Assembly (NCBI GenBank): GCA_902500785.1 | Contig: CABVRW010000001.1 | Location: forward strand, 46,863 to 110,862 | Direction: 5' to 3' | Origin: an uncultured Nitrospira sp. | Lineage (GTDB): Bacteria; Nitrospirota; Nitrospiria; Nitrospirales; Nitrospiraceae | DNA length: 64,000 nucleotides | Shown here: in pieces, positions 34,573 through 43,543 of the stretch | Position numbering within the stretch: the stretch's first letter is position 1 | Layout: each line of letters opens with the position of its first letter | The notes under the pieces: model-generated | Databases searched by the model: none | What the model was told of the DNA's origin: nothing | Seen by the model: the letters and a program-made list of their open reading frames with translations, nothing else | Position numbers and translations under genes: made by a program

Positions 34573-35100
34573 TCAGACTTTCAGGGCGGCCTTCACTTCT
34601 TTCGGTTGGGTCAGGAACACACGCTTTTGCATGATGCGCTCTTGCAGTTTCAGAATGCCATCGAATAAGGCCTCTGGAGTCGGCGGACATCCCGGCACAT
34701 AAATATCGACCGGGACGAAGCGATCGACTCCCTGTACCACGCTGTAGCTATCGTAAATATTTCCCGATGTGGCGCACGACCCCATGGCGATCACGTATTT
34801 CGGTTCCGGCATTTGGTCATAAATCTTGCGAATGACGGGCGCCATGCGACGACAGACGGTTCCGGCGACGATCATCAGATCGGACTGTCGAGGGGATGCC
34901 CGAAACACGCCGGCCCCGTATCGGTCCATGTCGTAACGGGAAGAGACCGCGGCAATCATCTCGATGGCACAGCAGGCTAATCCAAAGGTCATGGGCCACA
35001 AGGATCCCTTACGGGCCCAATTGACGGCTTTTTCAACCGTCAGGGTGATCACATCAGGAGTACCGTCTTTGTCGTGGCCTCCAAGCTGAATCAGTCCCAT
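34573..35100 (-). CDS. nuoB: NADH-quinone oxidoreductase subunit B
   Basis: A 175-residue subunit holding the terminal cluster N2. Ligand cysteines are C43 and C44 ([10 protein letters not shown]), C109 (MGSCATSG) and C138 (VPGCPPTPE). ATG 35100 is chosen because AAGGAG lies seven bases upstream; an earlier in-frame start at 35121 would lie upstream of that site. It overlaps the end of nuoA by ten bases. Confidence 0.96.
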   Translation of the reverse strand: MGLIQLGGHDKDGTPDVITLTVEKAVNWARKGSLWPMTFGLACCAIEMIAAVSSRYDMDRYGAGVFRASPRQSDLMIVAGTVCRRMAPVIRKIYDQMPEPKYVIAMGSCATSGNIYDSYSVVQGVDRFVPVDIYVPGCPPTPEALFDGILKLQERIMQKRVFLTQPKEVKAALKV

Positions 35101-35474
35101 TCCAGAGCTCCTTTTCGCCAAGCGTAAACATAGGCGACGAGGAAAAGTCCTATAAAAATCAACATTTCCACAAGCCCGATCAGGCCGATCTTGCTGAAGA
35201 CAATAGCCCAGGGATACAGAAAGATGACTTCGACGTCGAAAATGACGAACAGCATGGCAAAGATGTAGTAGCGGACAGGGAATGGCATCCTGGCATCCGA
35301 AAATGGTTCAGATCCGCACTCATAGGTGGAAAGTTTCTCCGGCTCCGGGTACTTCGGTTGAACAAAATAGCTGATAAGCAATGTGCCCGCGCCGAACGCA
35401 AGCGCGATGAACACAAACAACAGAATAGGAAAATATCGGCTTAGGTATTCTAAGAGGAGCTCGGAACCGGCCAT
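35091..35474 (-). CDS. nuoA: NADH-quinone oxidoreductase subunit A
   Basis: A 127-residue three-span subunit: [20 protein letters not shown], then the conserved loop [22 protein letters not shown], and two more spans ending [15 protein letters not shown] 35474 with GAGG nine bases upstream is preferred over a TTG at 35489. First gene of the twelve-gene operon. Confidence 0.94.
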   Translation of the reverse strand: MAGSELLLEYLSRYFPILLFVFIALAFGAGTLLISYFVQPKYPEPEKLSTYECGSEPFSDARMPFPVRYYIFAMLFVIFDVEVIFLYPWAIVFSKIGLIGLVEMLIFIGLFLVAYVYAWRKGALEWD

Positions 35475-35527
35475 GGGCTCGAACCTCAACAGGTTTGAGG
35501 GCTTATTGGGCTGATTAGGAGGTCGGA

Positions 35528-35557
35528 ATCTTAGCCCCTGCCTATTTTTAATAGCAA
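35528..35557 (-). promoter_or_regulatory. Candidate promoter of the nuo operon
   Basis: Reading on the minus strand, TTGCTA (35552-35557) and TAAGAT (35528-35533) are separated by 18 bases, about 55 bases upstream of nuoA. It is the best sigma-70-like pair in the gap. Confidence 0.5.
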
Positions 35558-35981
35558 GCGCACAAAGGACCTAGGCCTCTAGTCCCGAAAGTCCTAGAAA
35601 GTGAATACTGTCCAGCAGTTATGAGGCAACTGGATTATGGCTGGGAGTCGAGATGGTTCGCCCTCTTCTTGGGCGGAGTTGAGCAAGTATCGACGGGGGC
35701 CTGGTGGTTCAAAGTGCCCGTCCTCATTCTGTCGGACGGGGTTCTCAGTGCCCTCGGCGGAGCTCCGGCGCTAATATCCCATTCCGAAGCCATGGGCGTG
35801 GCGGTTGGAACTTTGATTCTGCGGGGCATTTGCGTATTGATGCGCCGCTTCTCCGTTCCCATGTCATACCTCATATTCAGACGTCGTGAAGTAGATGCTC
35901 GTCGAGTCGTCACCCTCGGTGAGATGACCACGATAACACCAGTGCAGGCCTGAATCAAACCCTCCAAGTCCGTCCCGTTTC
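35558..35981. other. Gene-poor divergent region
   Basis: About 420 bases between the nuo promoter and the promoter of the OmpA-like gene. Two overlapping reading frames of about 110 codons, one on each strand, lack ribosome-binding sites and recognisable protein features, so neither is annotated. No tRNA, repeat or hairpin of note was seen. Confidence 0.4.
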
Positions 35982-36009
35982 TTGACAACCCCCTGCTCTT
36001 TGCTAAGGT
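35982..36009 (+). promoter_or_regulatory. Sigma-70-type promoter of the OmpA-like gene
   Basis: A perfect TTGACA (35982-35987) is followed after 16 bases by TAAGGT (36004-36009), with an extended TG one base before it. The transcript should start near 36016, which rules out an in-frame codon at 35982 as the start and supports ATG 36042. Confidence 0.6.
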
Positions 36010-36041
36010 TGCTACAGATAACCCTCCTAGGTGTGATCAAT

Positions 36042-37604
36042 ATGAGGACATTACCCATGCGTGCCAGCCTGATCATCCTGTGCTGCAGTCTCGTGACCAT
36101 GACGGCCCTCCCCCTTCATGCTCAGAACGCTCAAAGCGTGCGACTGGGTGAGGCAGCCCTCACGTATGCCGCTGGCTCGATTCGACAGGAGATGCCGATC
36201 GACGGGGTCGTCAATGTGATGACCGGCGACAATCAACTCTCCGGCAACCGGATGATGTTGGGCTGGTCAGGAACGGATACGCTGTATCTTAAATTGAGGA
36301 ATCCCGGCGATGCGGCGCTCGGTGATCTCTATACGGTATATCGGCGCTCACGGAAAGTGTTCCACCCGATCACCAAACAGTACTTGGGCTACATCATCAA
36401 TCGCGTGGGGGTGGTGAAAGTTATACAGTTGGATTCGGTGCTGGTCGGCGTTCAGATCGTTCGGTCCTACGGCCCGCTCTCACCGGGTGATCCGGTCATG
36501 CGATTCACTCCGCCCTCGGTCGAAGAGATAGTCGAGACCTCTTCAGCGGTCGGCGAAATCGAAGCCATGATTGTTGAGTTGCAGGCCGATAAACATATGT
36601 CGCTCGTGTCGCAGGGAAACCTGGTGTATCTCGATAAGGGACAGGGCGACGGCCTTCACCCCGGCGACTATCTAGAGGTCTTCCGTACGGGCGGTGGACT
36701 CCCCGAGCGGAAAATCGGGGAAGTGAAGATTCTCTCCACTGAACCGCATACCGCCGCTGCAGTGTTATCCAAGGCGACGGCCCGTGCCCTGATCGGCGAT
36801 CGTCTTCGCTCCAAGCACCACGTGCCTGTTGAGGCGATGCAACATGAGAGCGGGGACTCGGATCATCCGATAGCGACGGTCCGACCGGTGATGACCGACA
36901 GGACGGACATTACTGCAGGGACGTCGAGCGAGTCGCGCTCGATCAGTAAGCCCGAGGTCGAGCGTCCTCGTGGAGGCACCAGGATCAATCAGGATGATCT
37001 GGCGGATCAGTTGGAATACGAATCGGGGGAAGTGAGAGTAAAACCTGCCGGCGTGCCGATTCTCGAACGATTGGCGGAGTACTTGGGTACTACTGCAGCC
37101 TCTCAACAGGTGCGTGTAGAAGGTCACGCCGACAATGTGGAAATCGGTCCCTCGCTGAAGGGAGTGTTCCCGACCAATTGGGAATTATCCAAGGCCCGTG
37201 CGAGCGAGATCGTGCGGTATCTGATCGAGAAGGGTGGAATGGATTCGGCGAGGTTATCTGCTGTGGGGTATGGCGCCAGCCGCCCTGTGGCCGGCAATGG
37301 GACCGAAGAGGGGCGTAAAAAGAACCGACGCATTGAGATCGTGCTCGATTCGCTTGAAGAGGGCACCCAGGCCCAACCTGTGAAGGCGCCAGTGCATGAG
37401 AGCGGGTCAAGTCCCGCGCAGGTTAGGTATAACCAATCGGACGCGATGCCGGCGGCGGCCATAGTCGTCCCATCGGTTCTGACTACCTCGGTCGGATCGG
37501 CTCCTGTGGATGCAATCACGGATCACGCTGCCCCCTCCTCGGATGTGGCAACGCCGGTGGCACCTGTTGGAGGTGAGACAACATCGCCCCCGCCTGGCTC
37601 GTAA
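36042..37604 (+). CDS. Exported protein with C-terminal OmpA/MotB-like peptidoglycan-binding domain
   Basis: A 520-residue envelope protein. Signal peptide LIILCCSLVTMTALPLHAQ; N-terminal half of unknown fold rich in beta strands with two similar elements about GDxL/GDxV loops (GLHPGDYLEVFR, PLSPGDPVMRF); C-terminal OmpA-family domain (about residues 325-440) with VRVEGHADNVEIG, FPTNWELSKARASEIVRYL, GYGASRPVAGN and KNRRIEIVL. The TNWELS form is MotB-like, and the domain should bind peptidoglycan. The last 75 residues are a disordered Pro/Ala/Thr tail. Start set by the promoter at 35982-36009. Confidence 0.83.
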   Translation: MRTLPMRASLIILCCSLVTMTALPLHAQNAQSVRLGEAALTYAAGSIRQEMPIDGVVNVMTGDNQLSGNRMMLGWSGTDTLYLKLRNPGDAALGDLYTVYRRSRKVFHPITKQYLGYIINRVGVVKVIQLDSVLVGVQIVRSYGPLSPGDPVMRFTPPSVEEIVETSSAVGEIEAMIVELQADKHMSLVSQGNLVYLDKGQGDGLHPGDYLEVFRTGGGLPERKIGEVKILSTEPHTAAAVLSKATARALIGDRLRSKHHVPVEAMQHESGDSDHPIATVRPVMTDRTDITAGTSSESRSISKPEVERPRGGTRINQDDLADQLEYESGEVRVKPAGVPILERLAEYLGTTAASQQVRVEGHADNVEIGPSLKGVFPTNWELSKARASEIVRYLIEKGGMDSARLSAVGYGASRPVAGNGTEEGRKKNRRIEIVLDSLEEGTQAQPVKAPVHESGSSPAQVRYNQSDAMPAAAIVVPSVLTTSVGSAPVDAITDHAAPSSDVATPVAPVGGETTSPPPGS

Positions 37605-37731
37605 TGTGTGACGGCGACTGGTCTCCTCCGAGGATGCCGGTCGCCATAGGTTCGTCGGATCCCGCCTTCCTGTCGATCGACTCCGGCTTCTGATACGGAC
37701 TCACCTCAGCGTCTGCCTGGCGAGGCCGTGA

Positions 37732-37760
37732 TTGTCGCTCCGGTTCGGTGTTGTTAGAAT
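37732..37760 (+). promoter_or_regulatory. Candidate promoter of priA
   Basis: TTGTCG (37732-37737), 17 bases, TAGAAT (37755-37760). The predicted transcript start (about 37767) coincides with ATG 37766, so if this promoter is used the priA message would be leaderless or translated from the next start, GTG 37820. Confidence 0.45.
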
Positions 37761-37765
37761 GCCGC

Positions 37766-40141
37766 ATGTTCGATCACCGTTTGCCTGCCATCCCATCGGT
37801 GGCTCCTGCGCCTTCCCCTGTGTATGTCGATGTGGTGTTGCCCCGCCGTCTTCACCGTCCCTTCACCTATGTGATCCCGGCTGAGCTCACGGGCCAGGTC
37901 GCGATTGGACAGTCAGTGATCGTGCCGTTCGGGTCCAAAGATCTGCACGGGCTTGTCACGGCCGTGCATGACCGCCTTCCACTGGGCGCGCCGGAGCAGG
38001 GATTGAAAGCCGTCCGTGCCATTGCTCCTGCGTCTCCGGACCACCTACTCACCCCTGCTCAAATTGATTTGAGTCGCTGGCTGGCGGATCGGTATGCCGC
38101 ACCATGGGGGCAATGCATCAAGCTGGTCCTGCCTTCCGTTGATCAGGCCGATCGGCGTCAATCGCGGTATCTGCCGACGGAGCAGGGCATGACCGCCCCC
38201 TCGTCTCTTGAGGGCTTGTCGGAAGTTGAAGCGCAGGTGCTCGCACGTCTCCGTCGTCGCCCCAAGGGTCTCACGGAGGCGACGCTGGCACAGGGTGACA
38301 AGTCCCGTATCGCACTCGCGTTGCAGGGACTGATTCGAAAGGGGCTGGTCGTTCATCGTGACGATGCGGTCGTTCCGAAGGCTCCTCGGGGGAAACGGAA
38401 TCTTCCTCAAGAGTCAGGGCAGGCGCACCTTACGAAGGTGACGATCGATGCCCTGCTGCCGCCTCCGGAAGCGGCGGCGTGGCCCACGACCGTGGATCAG
38501 GCGCTGTCGCAGGACGCTGGTGCATCCTTGCTGCTTCAGGGGAGGCGCGACACCAGGTTCTGGTGTCTTGTGCAGGCCATACGGGCCACCGTCTGCCGTG
38601 GTCGGCGCGTGTTGGTCGTCACGGGCGACGTTGAGAATGCCGGTCGATTGGCCGATGCCCTGGTGGCTGCGGGCGAACGGCCGTTGCTCCTTCACAGCGG
38701 CCTCTCGGCGCGTGCGCGCGCGGGGGTGTGGCAATCAGCGCAGGAGTGCGCGGCCGCGATACTCGTCGGCACCCGCATGGCCGTGTTTGCGCCCTTGGGT
38801 GGATTGGGGCTGGTGTGGGTGGAAGGAGAAGATGATGCATCCCTCAAGGAGGAGCAGGTGCCACGGTACCATGCTCGCGAGGTGGCGCGGCGACGCGCCT
38901 TCTGTGATCGAGCCCTGCTGGTGCTGGCTTCGAGCCATCCGTCGCTTGAGAGTTGGGCGGCGGTGCAGCAGGGAGAGATGACGGCCTGCGTCTATCGAGC
39001 CTCAGCAAGCGCTCCGAGCGTGCAGGTGATCGATTTGAAAGCGTATGCCAGGGAGATCCCGGCGGGAACCCTGCTGTCGCCTCCTCTGTATGAGGGCATT
39101 CGGGACGCCCTGCGGCAGAACGCCCTGGCGATTTTGTATTTGAACCGTAAAGGGTTTGCGAGTGTTTTACATTGCGCGGATTGTGGAGCCATGCCGCAGT
39201 GCGATGCCTGCAGTGTTGTGCTGACGTTTTTCAAACGGCGAAATCATGTGCGGTGCCATTATTGCGGGCGAACGAAACCTGTTCCGGATCACTGCCACCA
39301 GTGCCAATCGCTCAAGTTGGAACCGGTTGGATCAGGGACGGAGCGTATCGAAGAGGCCGTCCGACGGAAGTTTCCTCAGGCGCGTGTAGGCCGGGTGGAT
39401 GGCGAGACGATCGGCCGGCCTGCCGACGCCCGGGCGTTCAACCGGCTACTCGCCGCCGACGAACTGGACGTCGTGATCGGCACGCAGATGTTGTTCCGAT
39501 TGGGCCTTCAGGGGCAGGCGGCATTTGTGGCGGTGCCGGATGCGGATGCCGGACTTCATGTTCCCGACTTTCGCTCGGCGGAACGGACGTACCATGGTCT
39601 CGTGGATGCCGTGGAATTGGCCCGGCCCGCTCATGCCGGCGGTCTGGTGATGGTACAGACTCGGTTGACGGATCATCATGCGATAGTGGCGCTTGCCACC
39701 GGCGACGATGCGGTTTTTCTTGAACAGGAGCTGGCCTTTCGGCAGATGCTTCAGTACCCGCCTCTGACCTCTCTGGTCAGGCTGGATGTGTCCGGGACGC
39801 TTGAGCCGATGGTGGCCCAGGCGGCCGATCGTTGGGCAGCGCTCTTACGAGCGGAGGCCGCGGGCGCAGAGAGGCTGGATATAAAAGCCGGTTGTGGCTC
39901 GATCATGTCGCCGCATTCCGTCAGTGCGGAGGGAGAGTCGAGCACAATGATCATCTTGGGGCCGTCTCCGGCACCGCATGCGATGGTGCGAGGTCGGTAT
40001 TGTTGGCAGATCTTGGTCAAGTCTTTCTCCCCTAAGGCAGGTAGAGAACTGGTCGTGCGGACACGTGAGGCGCTTGAACGGGGATCGCGTCGAGGTGGTC
40101 TCCGGTTCGATATCGATGTCGATCCGATCGCTATGGCCTGA
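37766..40141 (+). CDS. priA: PriA-family primosomal protein with degenerate ATPase motifs
   Basis: A 791-residue PriA homologue (replication restart, fork-structure binding). The N-terminal 3'-DNA-binding domain starts YVDVVLPRRLHRPFTYVIP. The zinc-binding region keeps all eight cysteines (CADC, CDAC, CHYC, CHQC). The helicase motifs are eroded. Walker A, AGVTGSGKT in E. coli, is LQGRRDTRF (about 257-265). DEEH is EGED (353-356), GSATP is ASSHP, and the GRAGR arginine motif is ELARPAHAG. It probably binds forks without unwinding, as proposed for actinobacterial PriA. The start could instead be GTG 37820, which matches the usual family N-terminus. Confidence 0.88.
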   Translation: MFDHRLPAIPSVAPAPSPVYVDVVLPRRLHRPFTYVIPAELTGQVAIGQSVIVPFGSKDLHGLVTAVHDRLPLGAPEQGLKAVRAIAPASPDHLLTPAQIDLSRWLADRYAAPWGQCIKLVLPSVDQADRRQSRYLPTEQGMTAPSSLEGLSEVEAQVLARLRRRPKGLTEATLAQGDKSRIALALQGLIRKGLVVHRDDAVVPKAPRGKRNLPQESGQAHLTKVTIDALLPPPEAAAWPTTVDQALSQDAGASLLLQGRRDTRFWCLVQAIRATVCRGRRVLVVTGDVENAGRLADALVAAGERPLLLHSGLSARARAGVWQSAQECAAAILVGTRMAVFAPLGGLGLVWVEGEDDASLKEEQVPRYHAREVARRRAFCDRALLVLASSHPSLESWAAVQQGEMTACVYRASASAPSVQVIDLKAYAREIPAGTLLSPPLYEGIRDALRQNALAILYLNRKGFASVLHCADCGAMPQCDACSVVLTFFKRRNHVRCHYCGRTKPVPDHCHQCQSLKLEPVGSGTERIEEAVRRKFPQARVGRVDGETIGRPADARAFNRLLAADELDVVIGTQMLFRLGLQGQAAFVAVPDADAGLHVPDFRSAERTYHGLVDAVELARPAHAGGLVMVQTRLTDHHAIVALATGDDAVFLEQELAFRQMLQYPPLTSLVRLDVSGTLEPMVAQAADRWAALLRAEAAGAERLDIKAGCGSIMSPHSVSAEGESSTMIILGPSPAPHAMVRGRYCWQILVKSFSPKAGRELVVRTREALERGSRRGGLRFDIDVDPIAMA

Positions 40142-40147
40142 CGCGGA

Positions 40148-40726
40148 TCAGCGCCGTGGCCGCTTCTTTTTGCTCCGTGCCGGGACCGGCTCTGTTCCTG
40201 GGAGTGGTGTCGGCGGGGCGTTCTGTTCTCGTATTCGCTTGAACAGTCCGAAGGCGAAGGTGATCCAGAATGCCGATGTGAACAGTCCGAAGAGCACGGC
40301 GTTCAGAATCGTTTCCATCTGTGCTTCGGTCGGCTGACTGCCTCCCGTCCGCATCCGAATCATGGTTACGATCGGCCAGGTCATACTTTCGATGCCGAGC
40401 CCCAGTGTGGTCCAAGCCCAGACGGTTCCGATGCTTCGTCCCTGCCACCAGAGAAATGCGGTCGCCACGGCGGCAATGATCAGCGCCCAGGCTGTCGCCG
40501 CTTGCTCCCACATGACGAATACCCCGATCGCGACGACCATACCGCCTAGTACCGCGTGTAGGTGCGGAGTCCACCACGTCATCATGACCACATCTTTCTC
40601 GGAAGAAGGAAAATAAAAGCGGGCGCTAGTGTGCGGATCAATCCGCAGGAAGTCAATGAGGCCGAGGAGCGGTGTGACGAATGGACGGAGATGCGGCGAG
40701 GGTCGATCAGCCGGCAATCTCGGCAT
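40148..40726 (-). CDS. Multi-span membrane protein, function unknown
   Basis: A 192-residue protein with an N-terminal soluble part (about 50 residues) and four predicted spans, including HLHAVLGGMVVAIGVFVMW and AWALIIAAVATAFLWW, and a very basic C-terminus (RSKKKRPRR). ATG 40726 has GGAGG six bases upstream and overlaps the 3' end of the response-regulator gene by 20 bases. It converges with priA. No family recognised. Confidence 0.65.
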   Translation of the reverse strand: MPRLPADRPSPHLRPFVTPLLGLIDFLRIDPHTSARFYFPSSEKDVVMMTWWTPHLHAVLGGMVVAIGVFVMWEQAATAWALIIAAVATAFLWWQGRSIGTVWAWTTLGLGIESMTWPIVTMIRMRTGGSQPTEAQMETILNAVLFGLFTSAFWITFAFGLFKRIREQNAPPTPLPGTEPVPARSKKKRPRR

Positions 40727-41078
40727 GAACAGCCTCCAGGAGCTGTTGCATCTCGAAGGGTTTCTGGAGCGTGCGTCGCGCACCAAGCATGCGAGCCACG
40801 TCCAGGAAATTGAGGATGCCGATCATGTCGCTTCCGCCGGTGATGGCCATGATCCTTGCGTCAGGAAATTCGCGACGGAGCGTCAAAATGCTTTCCAGGC
40901 CGTCCTGGTCCGGCATCAGGATATCCATGATCACCAGATCCGCAGGCGATTGCCGATAGTGAGACAACCCTTCTTTGCCGTCGGCTGCCTCGTGGACATG
41001 ATACCCTGCCTGTTCGAGTGTGTTGCGAATCAGCCGGCGAATCGCCTCTTCATCGTCCACGATCAAAACCGATGGCAT
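40707..41078 (-). CDS. Single-domain response regulator (CheY-like)
   Basis: A 123-residue receiver domain: VLIVDDEEAIRRLI, phospho-acceptor LVIMDILMPDQDG, MAITGGSD (Thr switch) and TLQKPFEM (Lys). No output domain. It lies about 105 bases downstream of a PAS histidine kinase on the same strand, its likely partner. Confidence 0.92.
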   Translation of the reverse strand: MPSVLIVDDEEAIRRLIRNTLEQAGYHVHEAADGKEGLSHYRQSPADLVIMDILMPDQDGLESILTLRREFPDARIMAITGGSDMIGILNFLDVARMLGARRTLQKPFEMQQLLEAVHAEIAG

Positions 41079-41184
41079 ACATTCCTCACAGGCGTTCTGA
41101 TGTTCGAGCGTTGGGATGTTAGGTCGCGGCGTTCACGAGACGGCCGAGGACGCGCTTCGACGACGACTGACTGTCGCTCTATAT

Positions 41185-42819
41185 TTACCGCTCTTTGTCG
41201 TGCTCAGCAAGAAATTCCTTCGGTTCCGTGAGGACTGATCGGCCATCACGGGTCGGGTCGGTGACCACTCCCGAATTAGGCTGGAGCATCGCGGGCAGAT
41301 AGATGTCGGTGGTGGTGCCCTGGCCGCCTGTGCTGATGGCACGGAGTGTCCCGCCATGTTCGCTCAGGATGCGCTGCATCCCCTCGAGGCCCGCTTCAGT
41401 CTGGCTTCGCGGCGAGCAGGGTACGAAAAGCGGATTCGTCATGCGAGAGTGGCTATCAGGCGTGATACCCTCGCCGGTATCCGAGACCGTGAGGCGCACA
41501 TACTGCCCTGGGCGGAGCGGGAGATCGTGGCCGGTCATCGAGGCGCTGAGGCGGATATTCTCGAGACGCACTTCCAATATCCCGCCGCTGACTTTCATGG
41601 CCTCCTGGGACTGTGACAGAAGGTTCACGCAGACTTCATGAATCTGGGTCGGGTCGGCCAACACCGGATTGGTGGTGCCGGGAATCCATTCGCGGAGAGT
41701 GACGTTCTCCGGTAATTTTCCTTTCAGGATGCGCAGGATTTCTTTCAGGAGAATATCCAGGGATAGCGGTTGTTTCACGCCGTCGGCCTGGCGACCGAAT
41801 ACGAGCATTTGTGTGACCAGGTCGCGAGCCCGTTTGGATGCAAGGATGACCTGCTGGATATGTCCATGGGTGCGGCTATCCGGCGCAAGCGACGGCAAGG
41901 CCAAGTCTGAGAACCCCATGATGGCCGTCAGACAGTTGTTGAGCTCATGGGCGATACCTCCGGCGAGTGTCGCAATGGTCGCCGTTTTCTTTGCACGATG
42001 CAGCTGTGTGGCGATGTCTTTCTGTGCGGTGATATCGGTGGCCAGAACTTGAACGGCCGAGTGTCCATCGAACGCGACCGAGGCCGCGACCAATTCCACA
42101 GCGATGCGCGTCCCATCGGGCCGAATAAATTGTCGCTCGGCGGAAGCCGTCGGCCCGGGCGCGAGTGCGTCTTCCGACAAGGGGAGGTGTTGAAGCAACT
42201 CGATCGGGAAGAAGTCCGATAGCGGGCGTCCTTCGATCGGAGATGCGGGGGCGAGACCGAAGAGTCGGAGGCCGGCCTCATTGATGAACAACAGGGCGTC
42301 GTCGGCATGGACGAGGATCGCATGCGGTGACTGACGCGCCAGCGTCCGGTACCGCTCCTCGCTCGCGCGCAGGGCATCCAGGGCCAGTTGTCTGGGGGTA
42401 ATGTCGCGGACAATTCCCACATATCCGCCGGAGGTCTCTCCTCCGGCGCGCAACGGAAAGGCCTCCGCCATGACCCAGCGCACCGAGCCGTTGGGTCGTC
42501 GAAAGCGAAACTCACGTGAAAAACTTCGGTTCGTGGCCGTGGCGCCAGACCATTCGGCGCAGATGAGGTCATGATCTTCGGGGGCGAGCGCATGGAGCCA
42601 GCATTCTCCCGGCGTGGGCGTGACGGGAAGTCCGGCGATGCGGCGCAGTCGTTCGTTGACATAGAGAGTGCGACCCTCAGGGTCCGACAGAAAGATGCCG
42701 ATGGACGCTTGACCGGACAGGGTTCGGACAAAGGCCTCAACGGTACCGAAGTCTCCCGTCGGTGAGAGGGCCTTGGTCGCGTCGTGCGCACTCACTGTCG
42801 CCTCCTTCGTCTGTTCCAT
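41185..42819 (-). CDS. PAS-PAS histidine kinase with degenerate ATP-binding domain
   Basis: A 544-residue soluble sensor kinase. Two PAS domains (about residues 25-145 with TLYVNERLRRIAGLP, and 150-270 with LLFINEAGLRLFGL) precede HisKA with the phospho-histidine in LAGGIAHELNNCLTAIMGF. In the HATPase domain the G1 box DTGEGI is kept, but the N-box reads LLSQSQEAM (magnesium-binding Asn replaced by Gln). The ATP-lid/G2 region reads TNPLFVPCSPRSQTEAGLEG instead of EPFFTTK...GxGLGL. Reduced or lost kinase activity is inferred. It sits upstream of a CheY-like gene. Confidence 0.9.
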   Translation of the reverse strand: MEQTKEATVSAHDATKALSPTGDFGTVEAFVRTLSGQASIGIFLSDPEGRTLYVNERLRRIAGLPVTPTPGECWLHALAPEDHDLICAEWSGATATNRSFSREFRFRRPNGSVRWVMAEAFPLRAGGETSGGYVGIVRDITPRQLALDALRASEERYRTLARQSPHAILVHADDALLFINEAGLRLFGLAPASPIEGRPLSDFFPIELLQHLPLSEDALAPGPTASAERQFIRPDGTRIAVELVAASVAFDGHSAVQVLATDITAQKDIATQLHRAKKTATIATLAGGIAHELNNCLTAIMGFSDLALPSLAPDSRTHGHIQQVILASKRARDLVTQMLVFGRQADGVKQPLSLDILLKEILRILKGKLPENVTLREWIPGTTNPVLADPTQIHEVCVNLLSQSQEAMKVSGGILEVRLENIRLSASMTGHDLPLRPGQYVRLTVSDTGEGITPDSHSRMTNPLFVPCSPRSQTEAGLEGMQRILSEHGGTLRAISTGGQGTTTDIYLPAMLQPNSGVVTDPTRDGRSVLTEPKEFLAEHDKER

Positions 42820-43237
42820 GCGGGCTGAATCTTCAGCGGATGTTCCTCACCATGCGATAGGGTTGGAGGAGTGCTTCGGCGGAACGTTCAGATGGCAGCT
42901 GCCAACCAATGCTACGTTCACCATCCTAGTGAATCGGCTCGCCTGCCCGACATCATAGCACCAAGCCAGAACAGGCAGTTAGAGATGATTGACAATTCGC
43001 ACTGGTATTGGGCCCTAGTGCAATAGGGCCGTTTGTTTGCCCCCAGAGAATCATCATCGGTTGTTGGCGATTCAGGCCGGTGCCTGGGTAATGCTGAACC
43101 GTGAATAAGTTCGGTGCGGGGTGCGAGTGTGTCGAGAGGAAGTGGTTTTTGATGAAGGGCCGTGCTCGGGCAGGTGCCGTAGCTAGGCTAGGGCAAGGTG
43201 TCGATGGGTCGTGAGTCCGTCGAACGACGGTTGAATT
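42820..43237. other. Intergenic stretch without a recognised gene
   Basis: About 420 bases between the PAS kinase start and tRNA-Leu. Reading frames here lack ribosome-binding sites and family features. A TTGACA at 42989-42994 has no matching -10 element. Nothing else was seen. Confidence 0.4.
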
Positions 43238-43321
43238 TGGTGCCGAAGGCGGGACTTGAACCCGCACGGCTTGCGCCACACGCCCCTCAAACGTGCGTGT
43301 CTGCCATTCCACCACTTCGGC
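43238..43321 (-). tRNA. tRNA-Leu (anticodon GAG)
   Basis: On the minus strand the 5' acceptor strand GCCGAAG (from 43321) pairs with CTTCGGC near the 3' end, followed by discriminator A and encoded CCA (43238-43240). The anticodon stem CACGT/GCGTG encloses loop TTGAGGG, anticodon GAG. A long variable arm (TGGCGCAAGCC) and the GGGTTCAAGTCCC T-arm confirm a class II leucine tRNA. Confidence 0.95.
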
Positions 43322-43543
43322 AACCGGGTCTCTCTGTCGAAACATAAAGCGAGGTACGCGAAAGGCGAGACGGCGGTGAAACACGCGTTCTCGCTACGCA
43401 GGCGCCAGGCTTCAGAGGAAGCGCATTATAGAAGTGGTCCAAAATGCTTGTCAATCAACTAGTTGTCCGGTAGAATTCACTCGTTCTGTGCGGGCACGTC
43501 GCACATCCTTCCTATTACAGCGACCAGCGGGCCAACGTTCGAG

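Noticed and set aside
35621-35988. Two overlapping open frames of 110-117 codons, one per strand, between nuoA and the OmpA-like gene
   Set aside because: Neither has a ribosome-binding site or family features; the right end coincides with the promoter of the OmpA-like gene.
42989-43017. Possible promoter starting at TTGACA 42989
   Set aside because: No acceptable -10 element at 15-19 bases and no gene start downstream on that strand.
42953-43384. Minus-strand open frame of 143 codons over the tRNA-Leu gene
   Set aside because: It runs through a complete tRNA with cloverleaf and CCA, so it is not protein coding.
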